Source: Rhodeus uyekii (Eukaryota > Chordata > Actinopteri > Cypriniformes > Acheilognathidae). Taken from it: DNA of 64,000 nucleotides. The position numbers were made by a program, and so were the translations under genes. Positions 37,546-50,690 of the stretch are shown piece after piece. The DNA is taken from contig JAWRVZ010000016.1 of the NCBI GenBank assembly GCA_037043235.1, positions 2,599,001 through 2,663,000 on the forward strand. Reading direction: 5' to 3'. Position 1 is the stretch's first letter. The number at the start of each line of letters is the position of its first letter. Under the pieces are notes generated by a model. It was not told where the DNA came from. It ran no database searches and was given only the letters and a program-made list of their open reading frames with translations.

Positions 37546-38322
37546 ATCAACAAAATAATTTGTTTTTAATTGACCCATTTCTTGTTTATGGTGAAATATG
37601 AAAAGGCTGTGATGTCTTTTCGAATAAAATCAGGCCAAAACGAACATCGTTTGGAGTCTACGTACGAAAAGTTGGAAATATTTTCCGGTTTAGTTCTCCA
37701 GCTTAAGTCCAGTGAGGTCAGATTTCCGATAGTGAAAACATGAACATTCTAGGAAGCATTTATAGTAGAAAATGAAGTTGTTTTTCTGATGAAACAAAAC
37801 ACTGACACTGTTTTTCATGTTTAAAACGGTAAAGGTTTTGATAAAAAAAAACTATTGTATAAAGTGATATAAATAAACGTGAAACATGCACGTTGCTATG
37901 ATCAGAAACTTTTCTTATGCTTTAAAATGCATTTTTGTTGTGTTTATTTTGTTATTGAAAGGTAAGCACACAGCACATATTTACATAGTCATCTAAACGC
38001 TGCTCTCAGCCGAGTGGGCGGCATTGCATGTTCAATAACAGTATATTGTGGCTCACATATTTCGAACTACATTATACCATTAGGTGAAGAATGAAAAAAA
38101 AAAAAAAACTTCACTGTGAGTATATCAGGGCCTTAAAATGTATCACATTTTACATCTTCCAGTGAGATTACCCTTTTCCCCAGTACCTTTTTACACTCTC
38201 ACTACATAGCCAAAAAATAGAAAACTGCAAGCCTTCAAGTAGTAATTCACATTGAGGTTGACGACCTCTGTAAGGGAACTTTCCTCAGTCTAACGTCTAT
38301 GAATGGATTCAGATGATCTTAC
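37546..38322. other. pde4b intron, no feature seen
   Basis: AT-rich intron with an A run at 38096. No gene was seen. Confidence 0.45.
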
Positions 38323-38372
38323 CTGACAGGTTGCCTTTTGTCATTGGTGGTTGACTGCTGACTGGTGATCTT
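38323..38372 (-). CDS. pde4b: pde4b linker exon between UCR1 and UCR2
   Basis: A 50-nt exon encoding RSPVSSQPPMTKGNLS, aligned with the LR1 linker of mammalian PDE4B (RSPAASQPP...). The acceptor is TTAATAG and the donor is GTAAGA. The last G joins the AT of the 14006 exon to make aspartate. The intron that follows is about 24 kb and contains the hAT, DIRS1 and minisatellite features. Confidence 0.9.
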
Positions 38373-38697
38373 CTATTAAGTGAAGCAGGAAAATAAAATG
38401 AAGAAATTCAATACAAACGGACAATTCCATCACCAACTGAACACACAGTTGTCCTCAGTAACTTAAGAGTAAAAATTTTCTCTGATTTATAAATTATACA
38501 TTTAAAGTGTCTATACGTTTTGTCACAATGACCAGGCAAAGCTCAACAGACATTTACTATTAACTATGAGAACAAAGGCAAGAACAGTAGGCTATCGTAT
38601 CCATCCAGTCTGACAAAAAGTCATATTAAGTAAATTCTGCCCTCTTGTGGTATTTTCTCATATTACATTTCATGAAAAGCAGGTAAACGTCACTTAC

Positions 38698-38768
38698 TTG
38701 CTGGAGGGACACGGCACATTTGTCAGGAAGCTGACATTATTTCTAACAGTGCGAAGACTTGCAAGCAC
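38698..38768 (-). CDS. pde4b: pde4b UCR1 exon (VLASLRTVRNN)
   Basis: A 71-nt exon encoding VLASLRTVRNNVSFLTNV..., continuing UCR1. The acceptor is CAATAG and the donor is GTAAGT. It leaves two bases that form a lysine codon with the first base of the next exon. Confidence 0.93.
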
Positions 38769-38888
38769 CTATTGAATAAAATGACAGCAAGACAAATATG
38801 AAAGAACATGAAACAGTTAATATGTGTAAAACTATTCACATTTTGATCTTTACAGTCTTAGATTCCAGAAAGCAAAAGCCAAACGTAC

Positions 38889-38925
38889 CTGAGCAAAAGG
38901 AGTGACTATCAGATCTTCACCATGT
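38889..38925 (-). CDS. pde4b: pde4b UCR1 micro-exon (HGEDLIVTPFAQ)
   Basis: A 37-nt exon encoding HGEDLIVTPFAQ, a UCR1 segment that is almost invariant in PDE4. The acceptor is TGTCAG and the donor is GTACGT. It completes the leucine codon split from the 45177 exon and ends in phase 0. Confidence 0.93.
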
Positions 38926-39566
38926 CTGACAACCAAAGAAGACAAAAATCATACAGAATACAAAACCTATGAGCTGTATTTTTCATGCTAGAATCCTTTA
39001 CATTCCGTTATAAATTACTGTATTAGTTGTTTCCTTTATGATTTCTTCATGTAATATACTGGGAAATAAGACCATAATGTCTCTCAGATTTAAATAGGTT
39101 ATGTTATGCATTATTTTTACATTGCTTCTGTAGTTTCTATTTGTGGAGATTGACCTTACTGCAAGGTTTAGCATCATACTTGCTCATATACATGTCTGAA
39201 GGTGTGTGGTGAACCTGAAGACCTCGATTTACTGATTCAGGTGTACACCGATTGAGTTAAACTCTGCTGGAAGTTATGTTAGACTAAACCAATTTTCCAA
39301 GGACTTTCCCTTAGAAGGGAAAACTCGCAATCTTTGTGATTACATTGCGACACACATGTGACTAATGGTATGAAAGAACTTCATAGGCCAGGAAACCTTA
39401 AAAGCACAACCCAATTATAACGCGCTAGCTTCTGTTACTTCAGCAAGCGCTATATGTGAATCATTTGTCCACTTTGTATTTGTCAGTCATAAGAAAAGCA
39501 TCTCTGCTGTTAAAGTTTTGTAAAAAAGAAACACAAAAACAATTATGGCGAGCGAGTAGTACACAC
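38926..39566. other. pde4b intron, no feature seen
   Basis: Non-coding intron upstream of the SINE. Confidence 0.45.
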
Positions 39567-40125
39567 ATTGCCGGCAGCAATGTCACCCTGTAGCCTATGA
39601 CTAGTTGCTCACGGAAGCTAAGCAGGGCTGAGCGTGGTCATTTTCCTGGATGGGAGACTGACTTGATTGCTGCTGGAAGTGGTGTTAGGAGGCCAGCAGG
39701 GGGTGCTCACCCTCTGGTCTATGTGGGTCCTACCACCCCAGTATAGTGACGAGGACACTGTACTGAAACGAGCCCCGTCTTTCGGATGTGACGTTAAACC
39801 GAGGTCCTGACTCTCTGTGGTCATTAAAAATCCCAGGATGTCTTTCGCAAGAGTAGGGGTGTAACCCCGGCATCCTGGCCAAATTTGTCCATCATGGCTT
39901 CCTAACCATCCCCTTTCTCTGATTGGCTTCATCATGCTGTCTCCTCTCCACCAATAAAGCTGGTGTGTGGCGAGCGTTCTGGCACAATATGGCTGCAGTG
40001 GCATCATCCAGGTGGATGCTGCACTCTAGTGGCGGTTGAGGAGATTCCACCCCTTCCATGTAAGCGCTTTGAGAGACTTTGATAAAGCGCTATATAAATG
40101 TAATGAATTATTATTATTATTATTA
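39567..40125 (+). mobile_element. SINE3-type retroposon with 5S rRNA-derived head
   Basis: The head contains cggaagctaagcagggctga and ggatgggagactgac, the 5S rRNA internal promoter region that drives RNA polymerase III transcription. The body has tgaaacgagccccgtctttc and cactctagtggcggttgagg. The tail gataaagcgctatataaatg with (att)n is the LINE-derived end used for retroposition. It is about 560 bp and close to full length. The open frame across it is incidental. Confidence 0.9.
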
Positions 40126-40129
40126 GTAC

Positions 40130-42450
40130 TTTAGAAAGTGTGTTCATCCCTGCCATTGTTACATCATGGCTCATGTTCCTCGTGGCTTGGGACCTGGCTC
40201 TGCCAAAGCAGAATGCAAGCTCAGGTCGTGGGGCTCGCAGATGGCAGAGGGTTGTGAAAAGGGCCTCACTCTTTATTAACCCTCACTTGCCAGGTCCAGT
40301 GCTTCCCAGGGTACTCTGCGGTTACTTCCTACCTGGGTGAGGCAATGGTTCTGCAACTATAAAGTTCTGAGGAACTGGACTGGTTTTCAGTATCAAGACA
40401 GGAGAAACTGAAGACTCACCACTTCAGAGAGGAGCATATGAGGAGCTCGTGGAGGTTGTGACTCGTGCCATGGCAAGGGTTGGCCGGCCGAGAGGCAGGA
40501 GAATCGTTCTTAAAGCAAGCTGGACGAGCTCTTCCTGCCATCCAGGGCACAACCTCCACGTCTGTGCTTACCGTTCTCTCCCGATCTCCACACAGAGGTC
40601 GTGGAAGAGACCTGTATCTTGCTGTGTGTTTAGTCCCCAATCCTCTAATTATTCCAACATTACAGGACTTAAACACCCCCCGAGTATAGGGCGATGCTCA
40701 GAGTGGAAGAAAAGCTTGCAAGCTATCTCTCCCTTGCTGTGGCATTGTTCCTAAAAGCCCTTTACCGTTACCCACCAAGCCCCTAAAAGCTACATCAGTG
40801 CTGGTGGGTAAAGCTTACTAGATGGTAAGTCAGGTTGCAGCATGTTTTCACACTAAGACACACTATGTCTTACCTGCAGAAAAACATGGCTGAGGGCGAA
40901 GATCCCAGCGCAGTGAACTAAGTCTGGCTGCATATTTGTCTCCCCGGGCTACCCAGGAGAAGGCTAAATCAGTACGCCACTCTATGGCAGCCTTGATTTG
41001 ACATGGGGAGGCATCTCAGGCTAAATCTCAAAGGAATAAATATGACTAAAAGTCTTCCCCCCCATCTTCAACTGGCCTGTTCGGTGACACAATAACATCT
41101 GTCGTCTGGAGTTTCCAGGATGCTAAGAAGAAGACGGCAGCATTCCATAAATTCCTGCCTTGCCTCCATCCTCTCAGCCGTGAACGAGTTAAAGCTAGGC
41201 CAGTCACCGACTGTAAAGCAGTTCCAGAAACTGGCTGTATCAAACATGATACCTTTTGGCCTGCTGTATATGAGACCTTTGCAGTGGTGGCCGAAGTGAA
41301 ACCCGTTCCACAAGATCAGAGTCACATGGCGATGCCTTTGTGCAATAGTAATGTGGAAAAAAGGTTGTTTTTTTCCCTTCAGGAAACAGTGGTGGGGGTT
41401 CCTGGTCGTCGCGTCATGCTAATGATGGATGCATCTCTCACTGGCTGTGGAGTAATCATGAGTGGTTGCTTGGCCCAGGGTCTGTGGTGGGGCCATCATC
41501 TTTTGAAGCACATAAATTGCTTAGAAATGTTGGCTGTATGGACAATAAGTTGGTCGTCTGAAAGTATGTGGTGAATACAGAACCAACCCTCCTGCTGTGG
41601 TAAGCTGCTAGTAACCAGTTTCCTTCGTGGCACTCGAAGACAGTCTTCGAGCACTAGGTTACCCGGCCTGGGTCCTGACCGTAGTACCCTTCAAGGAGGT
41701 CCCTGAGAGGTTTCTCACTTTGAAATAAAGGGTTTCCTTTATCCTAGAACAGGTTGTGTTCCCAAGGTCCCTACTAATGTTGTAAGACCTAGCATACTGC
41801 AAGCCTTCTGTCCTCTTCCCTTCCAGACATCGGACCAGGAAAAACTGAATCTGCTCCGTCCAGTATGGGTATGCTTATGACCACAGAGCTGCTCAGTGGA
41901 GGAAATCCGAAAAAGTTTTTCATTTGTTTTCGTTCAACGAAGAAGGGATTCATGGCATCTAAGCAGACAATGAAAAAGTGGGTGGTTGAGGCTATTTCTG
42001 GTCAGCCAGATAGCCTTCTCTGGGCCCACTCAACCAGGAGTATGGGCGATGGTGCTAGCTTCAGATATGCCAAAGCAAGATGCTGACTGCATTATTGCTA
42101 GGAATTTTACTCCAGGATGTCTGTGATGTGGCAGGCTGGTCCTCACTGCACACATTCATCAGATGTGTTTTACAACCTTGATGTAGGTATTCTACCTGGG
42201 TCACAAGTGTTTAGTTCCTAATGTGCACAAACAGTTTCACACAAACAAGCAGTTGCTCATAAAGAGGAGTGAGTACTGTGTTCCCACAGCGCTTCGAAAA
42301 TGTCTTCGTAACTTATGTAACCTTAGTTCCCTGAATAAGGAACGAGACGCTGCATCGTCTTCTTGCTGCAGCCTATCAGAAGCTAGCGCGCTGTGGTTCA
42401 GAGTCTATGAAATGCTATGCTCTCAAGACTCTCCCTCATCTGCCGTCCTC
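40130..42450 (+). mobile_element. decayed DIRS retroelement copy
   Basis: Order along the strand: a gag-like start (tcctcgtggcttgggacctg, then gtcgtggggctcgcagatgg), RNase H (LMMDASLTGCGVIMSG and HINCLEMLAVWT at 41420-41550), recombinase pieces (WVVEAISGQP, AHSTRSM at 41980-42045; aggctggtcctcactgcaca at 42132), and a terminal gttccctgaataaggaacga at about 42330. Many stops and shifts. It preserves the MDASLTG strand that the 31.2 kb copy lacks. Confidence 0.8.
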
Positions 42451-42639
42451 CAGTCATCCTCCAGTCTCTCCTCAGATAAGACTGTTAACACTCCTCTGTT
42501 CCTACTACCTCAACACTGTTTGCATCCACCTGCACCTTGCCAGCTGACTGATTCCTGCTTCAGTATTCACTCTTCTTTGAGATGCAGCCAAACTGTTTGC
42601 CGGCAGATCGCACGAAAAATCGCAAATATAATCTCGCTG

Positions 42640-44800
42640 TTGACGGGCACGCGCTACAATAAGCAAAAACCATCTGGGAAACTAACAGTCCAGTCGTCCA
42701 TTCCCTGTCTACATTTGTGGCTCATTTCAAAGTATTCGGTCAAACCTCCAATATTCTCTCCACACATTATCAACTTTATCGTCTGCGTCAGGGGAGATCC
42801 ACAGTCAATGAGTACCCTCTCCAGTTCCGCATGCTGACAGCCTCTAGTGGGTGGCACGAGATAGCCCTGTTAACAGTCTATCATCATGATTTACATTCCA
42901 ACATCCGCCAGCAGACGGCTATGCATGATGGCAACACCGGACTGTGGAACTTAATTCAATGGTCAATACAGATCTCCCAACGACTCACCGTCTGCCTCAG
43001 TGAGCATTCAGTCTCGCATTCTCTGCCTCCCTCACAATCGAACCAATGCAAGTTGATTCGACTTGCCTCTCCCAGGCGGAACAACAACGTAGAATACGAA
43101 ACACCTGTGTTTTTACTGTGGATGTACCGAAGGTCATCTTTTGCCTATGTGCTTCGTCCGGCCACCACGCACAGCGGTGAGTACCTTCCAAGGTCCAATA
43201 TCTGTTATTTCCCTAACCTTGACTGAAGTAATAGTAATCAGCCCTCAATATTAGCGAAAGTCCTCATAGACTCTGGATCTGCAGGCAACTTCATGTCCCT
43301 CAGTCTCCTACGCAAACTCCACCTCAAAAGAAAGCCGGCCTCTCAAACCTTACGGGCACACTCAATCCTGAGAAAAACGCTGAGCTGGGGCTGCATCCGA
43401 CATATAACATCTTTGGTCAAGTTGGAAATGTCCTTCATGGTGCTGGAGGGGTCCACCGCCGACATCATCCTGGGACACCTGTGGATGCTCCAACACACTC
43501 CATCAGTCTGGTGGCATCCATACTACCTTCAGAACTGTCTACAATCGATCAAGAAACTCCCTTGACCAACCTCTGGCCAAAGTACCAAGGCCTCTTCTCC
43601 ACCAGTTACCATCAGTTTCACATCCGTCGAGAGCCCAGCAACTGAGAAACAACTGGAAATCCCATTAGAGTACCAGGTGTTCGAGGATGTCTTCAGCAAA
43701 CAGCTGAAACCAAACTTCCACCTCACTGGCCATTGGACTATGACATCAACCTTCTGCATGGGGCTACTCTACTACAGGAAAACATTTACCCACTGTTCAT
43801 CATGGAGCACAAGGCCATGGAGGAGTACCTTGCAGAGGCTCTGAAACAAGGATTAATTTGCCCATTTACCTCGACTGCCATTTGAAGCCTTTTCTTTGTG
43901 AGCAAGAAGGACAGAGGCTTGCGGCCATGTATTGACTACAGAACTCTCAACTCACAAACCGTAAAATCCCGATAACCCTTTCCTCTGGTCCCACCAATGC
44001 AAGAGCAATTACGGGGAGCTCGACTCTTCACCAAGCAGGACCTACGGAGCGCATGCAACCTCATTTGGATCCGCAAGGGAGATGTGTGGAAGACAGCATT
44101 CGTAATTCCATCCGGCCATTACAAATATCTGGTAATGACTTACGGCCTGTCCAACTCTCCCTCCGTCTTCTAGGAATTCATGAAGGAGGTGTTTCGGGAG
44201 TTCCTCAACCAGTTTGTGATTGTCTATATCGATGATATTCTCATTTACTCCCGTAACCCAGCCAACCATCACTGCCACGTGACGCAGGTCCTCCTCAAAT
44301 TATTAATAATAATAAGTTCGTCCGCCAGTTCGTTTACATTTACATTTATCCATTTAGCAGATGCTTTTATCCAAAGTGATTTACATTGCATTCAAGGAAC
44401 ACAATGACATTCTAATCACTTCTTGCTTTCTCTTTCCACCTCTACCTCAAGCTGGAGAAATGTGAGTTCCACTGCAACTCTGTTCACTTACTTGGATATG
44501 TCATTGATCAACACGGATTGATCCACGCATTGATCCAAATGGACCAGAGGTAGGTACAAGTAGTGAAAGACTGGCCCCAACCATCCACTGTGAAGGAACT
44601 ACAATGTTTCCTTGGCTTCGCTAATTTCTTCCGCCGCTTCATCAAGGATTTTAGCAAGATCAGCACTTCTCACCTCTCTGCTCCACTATGGGCCCATGTC
44701 TCTGTCCTGGAACCCAGCCGCTACCACAGCCTCCCAATGAGGGAAAGAAGCCTTCTGCAGAGCTCCTACCCTCACAGTAAGTACTAATAAACAGCCAATA
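42640..44800 (+). mobile_element. decayed Ty3/gypsy LTR retrotransposon remnant (gag, protease, RT)
   Basis: A gag-like segment at 42717-43200 (FKVFGQTSNI ... YRLRQGRSTVNEYPLQFRML) is followed by protease AKVLIDSGSAGNFMS near 43255. RT pieces include KDRGLRPCIDYRTLNS near 43910 and FVIVYIDDILIYSRN near 44215. A post-RT segment reads LQCFLGFANFFRRFI near 44590. Several shifts and stops break it, and no flanking LTRs were recognised. It is described as a broken genomic copy only. Confidence 0.8.
44325..44445 (+). repeat. LINE/SINE tail fragment inserted in the gypsy remnant
   Basis: Tttacatttatccatttagc followed by agatgcttttatccaaagtg is the common fish L2/SINE 3'-tail motif. It interrupts the gypsy RT downstream of the YIDD box. 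Confidence 0.55.
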
Positions 44801-45176
44801 TCCTAGTAATATGCAAAATATAATAATAACAACTTGTTGATAGATTGAATTGTGATAGTACTACCATTATAATTAAATTTTTATGTCAAGATCACAAGAA
44901 AACAACTTTTGTTATGTTGAGATCATGAGATCTTAAGGCTTCTGTACTGACAAATAAATATATGAAAATAAATTAATGACATTTGGGGTGTTTATTAACT
45001 TTCATTTTTGCTATAGTATTTTTCATCACTTTTTACAAATCACAAACTCCATTGGAGTTGTGGGGAAGATTAAATGGAAATCATGGATGGATCCACACTC
45101 AGCTGGACTGAGCACCATTGATTTATTTTTCTAGTATTGGTGTATTATTGGTGTAAAGGGCTGAGGTTTTACTCAC

Positions 45177-45374
45177 AACTGTTCTCCAACAAGGGACGAA
45201 TTGCGAGAGGTGGATTTTGGTGAGAGGTCGTAGTCGCTGTCCGAGCGGTAAAGGAAAGACTCTCGCCGTTGTCCATGACTGGCCATGTTGGGATGCAAGA
45301 CCAAACCAGATCCTGGTGACGCTTGCAGGTCCAGTGGACTGCAGCCGATAGAGGGGCCATTCTCCACCTCCAAA
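45177..45374 (-). CDS. pde4b: pde4b UCR1 exon 1
   Basis: This 198-nt exon is shared by the long isoforms and reads LEVENGPS...RRESFLYRSDSDYDLSPK...NSSL. RRESF is the conserved PKA phosphorylation site in UCR1 whose phosphorylation activates long PDE4 forms (family knowledge). The acceptor is TGTAG before TTTGGAGG, and the donor is GTGAGT. Phase is 2 in and 2 out, matching the exons at 51756 and 54857 upstream and 38925 downstream. Confidence 0.93.
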
Positions 45375-46127
45375 CTACACAGACAGAGAGATCATCGTGA
45401 ATAAAATATCACCCCATAAACTAATATTAAAATGACAAATGGAAAATTACATTCTGCATGCAAAATCACACCCTTTATGTATTTTTATCTTTAAAGAGCA
45501 CATCAAAACAGAACAAAAATGGGTTTTCTCTAACAGAAGTCAGTCAGACAGTTTCTTCCTGTCTAAGTGTCCAGGTTCTTATTGAGAGTAAACTGCTGAG
45601 TGGACCAGAATAAATTAGTTTGCAAGAGAGAAAAGAAAGAGGACTTGAGAGGGCAAAAATAAAAGGACATTAACTTTGCTATGGTAGGAACAAATGCTTC
45701 CCAAATCTTTTGTTGTGAACAGCCATCGTAAAATCTGGCATATCTTGACAGTGTAAAATGGAAGCACAGAGGCCTGGAACACAAGCCTGACTGAATCAAT
45801 GTCCCCTGATCCAGTCTCCACTAAGTGAATACTGATAAAGTCTTTAGGTACAGAAAAAAGCACTCAAAATGCAAAAAGGCAAAGGAGAAAAAAGGATACC
45901 AGACTTTAAAAGAGATATGCATGCAGAAACTATTGAATAGAAAAATAATGCAGTCAAAAGCTAACAGAAAACAGCACTGAACAGAGATGAAAAGATTGAC
46001 AAGGAAGAAAGAGAGTCATGGAGAACAGGTCAAAATTGATGCTTTGAAGTGAAGGTCATAGAGCTGCCTACTTCAATGAGAAAGCAAAGTAGCAAACCAT
46101 TTGAGAAAGACAATTTCAATTCAATAA

Positions 46128-46129
<2 letters not shown>
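45375..46129. other. pde4b intron, no feature seen
   Basis: Short open frames at 45563-45863 on the minus strand have no recognisable product. Confidence 0.4.

Positions 46130-46216
<87 letters not shown>
46130..46216. repeat. poly(A) followed by (TA)n
   Basis: An A run at 46130-46144 runs straight into about 35 TA units. Confidence 0.95.
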
Positions 46217-46218
<2 letters not shown>

Positions 46219-47180
46219 AAGGTAAACTTCATTCCCTTAGAACGAAACGAGATGCTGCGTCAGAAGAAGCAAAGCTATGTAAACGCCTCTGCAATGTTGC
46301 ATCTGAAGCCCCTGTGTAATCTATTACTGGTGGAATGTCGCACCGTGATGTGTGATGGCGTACCGCAGAAGCTGTAAAGTATACCTTGATTGGCTGAAGC
46401 AAGTCAATCACAGACATGCAGGAAGTATGGAAGAGTGTTGCAGTGTCTCATTCCCTTCTTAGGGAACAACAGTCATAACCTGAGACATTCCCTTTCGCTG
46501 TGGGAACGATAATACCCACTACACCATACTGACAATTGCCTGTCATATTGTGAATCATGTCAAGCCCAGCTTAGGACATTAGCACCTGAGACCCAAATGG
46601 AGGAGGATAAAAGGCCTGCAAGACTATGCAGTGATAAAACCTCAAAACTCTTTCATGTATATCAGGTCTTAAACAAAGTGTGCCACGAAGATAATAAGAT
46701 ACCAGAGGGTATCTTTGTAGAAGGTGTATGGTAAGCAGCTATAGCTGCTATGAATACCTTTGTGTGGAGATGGATAACACAGCAGAAAAGCAATCCTGAA
46801 AAGACTCCAGCACTGAACCAACAGGGCAGTTCAATGGTCCAACTGGTGATTCCTGCACCATGATTTTAAGACTCTCCACTCTTCACAAGGCATATAGTTT
46901 CCTCATGGAGGGAGCTCTAGAGTTAGGATGGTCTCAACAACCTCAGTTGAGAGACCAGAGTTCATGAGTTTGACTCCCTAACGGTGTCAAACCCATGTGT
47001 CCGGCAGAGGGTTTTTGGAGCCCCTCGGAGATAACCCCTTGGTCTCGAGCCACGACTACAGCCGCCAACTGCTCTAATTGAGCTAATATCAAGGGCGTCA
47101 TATAATGAGGTAGGAGCCATTTCTTGCTGGATGGGTCTGGAGTGACCTTCCAGGTTGCAGAACTCCATTTCTAGGCATCA
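46217..47180 (-). mobile_element. decayed DIRS-like retroelement fragment, inverted
   Basis: Starts with cattcccttagaacgaaacg and agatgctgcgtcag, then at 46450 cattcccttcttagggaaca and gagacattccctttcgctgt, which are DIRS-type terminal motifs. The remaining sequence is too decayed for a coding assignment. Orientation is inferred from the ends. Confidence 0.5.
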
Positions 47181-49009
47181 GATTGTCGACAAAAACAAGT
47201 AATTCCGTCTCCCAAGGTGCCATTTGATCCCCTCACCCATACTGATCTGTAACAGATCATACTAACACATACAGATACACAGGACACACAGCTTCTTCAA
47301 GGTTGAAGTTGGTCAAGTTCTGGCTCTAAAAAAGAAACTTTCTCCAAAACACTGATAAACATGTTCTTTCTCTCAGCGAGAAGTACATAAAATGTTTATC
47401 TTCATTCTCTAGTGTTTTAATACGGAAAAGTAAAGTAAATGCTTTAATAATTAGTTAAATAAGCGATAGACTAAAGTATTCATACATTTGCATTAAAGTC
47501 ATTAAAATTGTTTTTATAAATCAATAATTTAATCATAAATCACTCATCACAAATCACACAAAATTATATAAACTGAAGTGGCACTGGATTCCGGAATCGT
47601 TCCCTTCAGGCATTGTGCCAGAAGGTTGCGAAGGGGTTCTGATGGCAGACTCAGAATGGCATAAAAAGCTGTCAAGAGTTGGTAGACCCTAGAAACTGTA
47701 GTCACTTCTTGTGTGTGTGTGTGTCTGTGTGGTAACAGGTTGCTATTGCAAGTGTCTAGTTACTGCTGAAAGTGCAGAATCATCATAAGTGGCATCTGGA
47801 GGGCAGACACTCTACAGGGAATATGAGGATATGTATTTTTTATTTTCTTCCCAAATTTTTTTAAAAACTTTGTAAAACTTTGAAGACTGGTTGTCCATGA
47901 ATAATTCACCGCTGTGCTGCTAGAGTGTTGTTGGTGGTCACTAAAGTGTTCAGTGTAGTAGCTGGGTGACTGATTACTGGTCCATGTTAAAAGAGATACT
48001 AAGAAATACTAAAAATCAAATGTTTTCACTATAAATATTTTTTTAACAATAATGCAATCTTTAACAGAGATCCACTAAAAGTTGATGTTAAATCAACAAA
48101 ACTGCTATTAGTTCGGAGAATCATTAGCACAACCATGAAGCATCGCACAACGACAAATACTACTGTCCAAAACTTTGGGGTCGGACCTTAAAAATAAAAA
48201 TTGCTGCTGAAGAAATATTTTGTATTACAGTGGAGTTCACAACAAGCGGTTACCGACTAATAAGTATGAGGTTTAGATAAACACACACACACCTGCTTTT
48301 GTTCTGCTCAGCGCCGCTGTGGATTGAAGAACCCGGTTGTTAAAAGACGGGACAAAGCTGAATTCGTTGAGAAAGCACATTAGACAGGCAGAACGCAAGA
48401 AAGTATGCAATCTAGTACAGCGTGATGACCTCACGAATATGTTATGACTGTTTACGCTGTGAGCGAAATTGTGTTTGCAATGTTGGAGAATATGATTAAA
48501 GATTTCTATCGAGAATCAAAGGTGTTTTTTATTGTATACTGGTAAATCTCTGCTGTTAGTTGGTGCACGTATGCCTTTTGTTGTTAGCAAACATACAGTG
48601 TATGTACATTTATCAAATAAATCGGCATATGGCATAATAAAACGGTTATCTCGATACTTTTTTGCAACCCCCGAGGCCGTCGACACCTCTGTATTCCACT
48701 GTATTATCAATGTTGAAAACAGTTGTGCTACTTAATATTTCTGTGGAAACCATGGAAATGTCTTTGCTGTCGTCTATGCACATTTGCTAAATACTTCATT
48801 GGTCTCAGTTTTGAAGAACAGTATACACTCATACATACATGTACACAGTATGCATGTAAATTTAGCAGTACTCTTTTTTTAAATACACATTTTGTATATA
48901 TATATATATTTTTTTTTATTTTATTTTTTTATCATTTTTTTAAGTATTGGTTTTAAAAAGAACCTATCACGCCAATTATTTTTGATGCAAGATGTATTAT
49001 AAATCTCAG
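47181..49009. other. pde4b intron, no feature seen
   Basis: AT-rich. At 48160-48190 gtccaaaactttggggtcgg resembles one end of a fish MITE, but no partner end was found. Confidence 0.4.
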
Positions 49010-50690
49010 TTGTCCCCAGAATGTGGGGTGGCTGCACAGATGCAGAAGAAGCCTATCAAGGACATAATGCCCAGCAGCTCACTGATGCCTCTATCCTGCC
49101 GCTGGCTACAGCAGCTCCTCAATCTCTTTGCCTGCGGCTTCTTCGCCTGCTCCCGCATGGCCCCAGCAGCAGCCTCCATCTAAGCCGCAGCGTAGAGCTG
49201 GCCACAGGCAAGTGGCATAGGCTGTCCCAGTCCCTGCTATGCCCACCGAGCGCCTGGCCCCAAGCGGGGTCCTTGAGACGGGCGACCCAAAGATGGAGGG
49301 AACAGCTCTTCAGGAGACAATCTTTTTTCAGTTTTCTTTCAGTTTCTTTCTGGCAGACAAATTCTCAAGAAAAGAGCAGTCTTCTCTATCTCTGGGTCCC
49401 AAGTGTGGCAGTGTGACACTATGACTTCCCATTCACAAACCAGACGACCTCAATCGTCAGTACACGAGCACTCATGACAGGCTCCACATGCAGGGGAATG
49501 GAGACCCACAGGTAGACCTGTTTGGCTCTCTGGACACCTCCCACTTCCAATTGTTTTATTTACAAACTGAAGGGAGGATGTGATGGCACACAGCTGGCCC
49601 TGGGGTTTATGCAAGTATGCATTTCCGCCTTGGTGCCTACTAAAAGTCAGGGAGGGAAAGGAACAGGTCTTGCTAGTTGTACCCTACTAGCCCAACTGGA
49701 CATTGTTCCCAGAACTCATGTTCCTCGTGACAGCCCCTGCCTGGTGCATTCCTCTTAGGAAGTGTACATTGCCACTATTGCCGTACATCAAGATGCAGAA
49801 GATGGCACGTCTGTGGTTGAGCACAACCTGGTCATCAGGTTCCTGAGGGGCACGAGGAGGTTAAATCCTCTGCCCCCTTGTCTCATACCCTCTTGTGACC
49901 TCCCTCTTGTGCTATCTGCCCTGTAGAGAGCCCATTCTGAACCTCTGCAGTCAGTTGAGCTTAAATTAAAGACAACGCTCCTAACTGCAATGGATTCCAT
50001 CAATAGGATGGGTGACCTGCAGGCATTTACAAGCATTTTTGGTCGAAGAATCGTGCCCGGACACGCGCCCAAGTTTCCCACCATAACTTTCAGGGATCAG
50101 GTGCTGAATCTGCAATTGCTGCCCCTGAAGGCGGCCGACCCAGCCCTTGCTCTTCTCTGTCCCGTCTGCACTTTAAGCCTGTACTTGGACCGAATCCAGA
50201 GCTTTAGGACCTCAGACCAGCTCTATGTCTGTTATGGAGGACTGCAGAAGGGAAAGGCTGTCTCCAAGAAGAGGTTGGCCTACAGGACATCGAACATCCA
50301 CTGAACAGTGGAAGCCATCGTCCTGGCATACCAAGACCAATACCAGCCATGCCTCTAGGGGTGAGGGTGCATTCTACCATGGAGTTGACCCATTCCCTAC
50401 TACAGACTGGATGCATTACCTTATTCAGCTCCTCAAGTGACTTACATGGATGACGAACCCTGTTGGAGTTCTTCCAGCATCAGCAGCAGTTAAACATGGC
50501 AGAGCTGTCCGATGCCAGGCCTAGTAACACCGAACATGACTGACTGATAGGGAACGTCTAAGTTACTTTTGTAACCCCCGTTCCCACCCCCATTCTCAGC
50601 GAGATCCCAATTCATCACTTCAATTCTGACAGTCACTTCCTCCTTCAGGGAACAAGGGTTACAGTAGTAACCTAGACATTTTCTTTCAGA
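49010..50690 (+). mobile_element. decayed DIRS-family copy, second lineage
   Basis: A gag-like region at 49020-49400 is followed by a fragment with VDLFGSLDTS near 49515 and recombinase pieces at 49960-50300 (RMGDLQAFTS, KFPTITFRDQVLNLQLLPLK, SDQLYVCYGG, KAVSKKRLA). It ends with gggaacgtctaagttac plus gaacaagggttacagtagta, DIRS-like termini. The recombinase sequence differs clearly from the 31.2 kb element, so it is another subfamily. Confidence 0.7.

Noticed and set aside
39567..39690. 5S rRNA gene
   Set aside because: The 5S-like sequence is diverged and fused to a SINE body and LINE-type tail, so it is the head of a SINE3 retroposon, not a functional rRNA gene.
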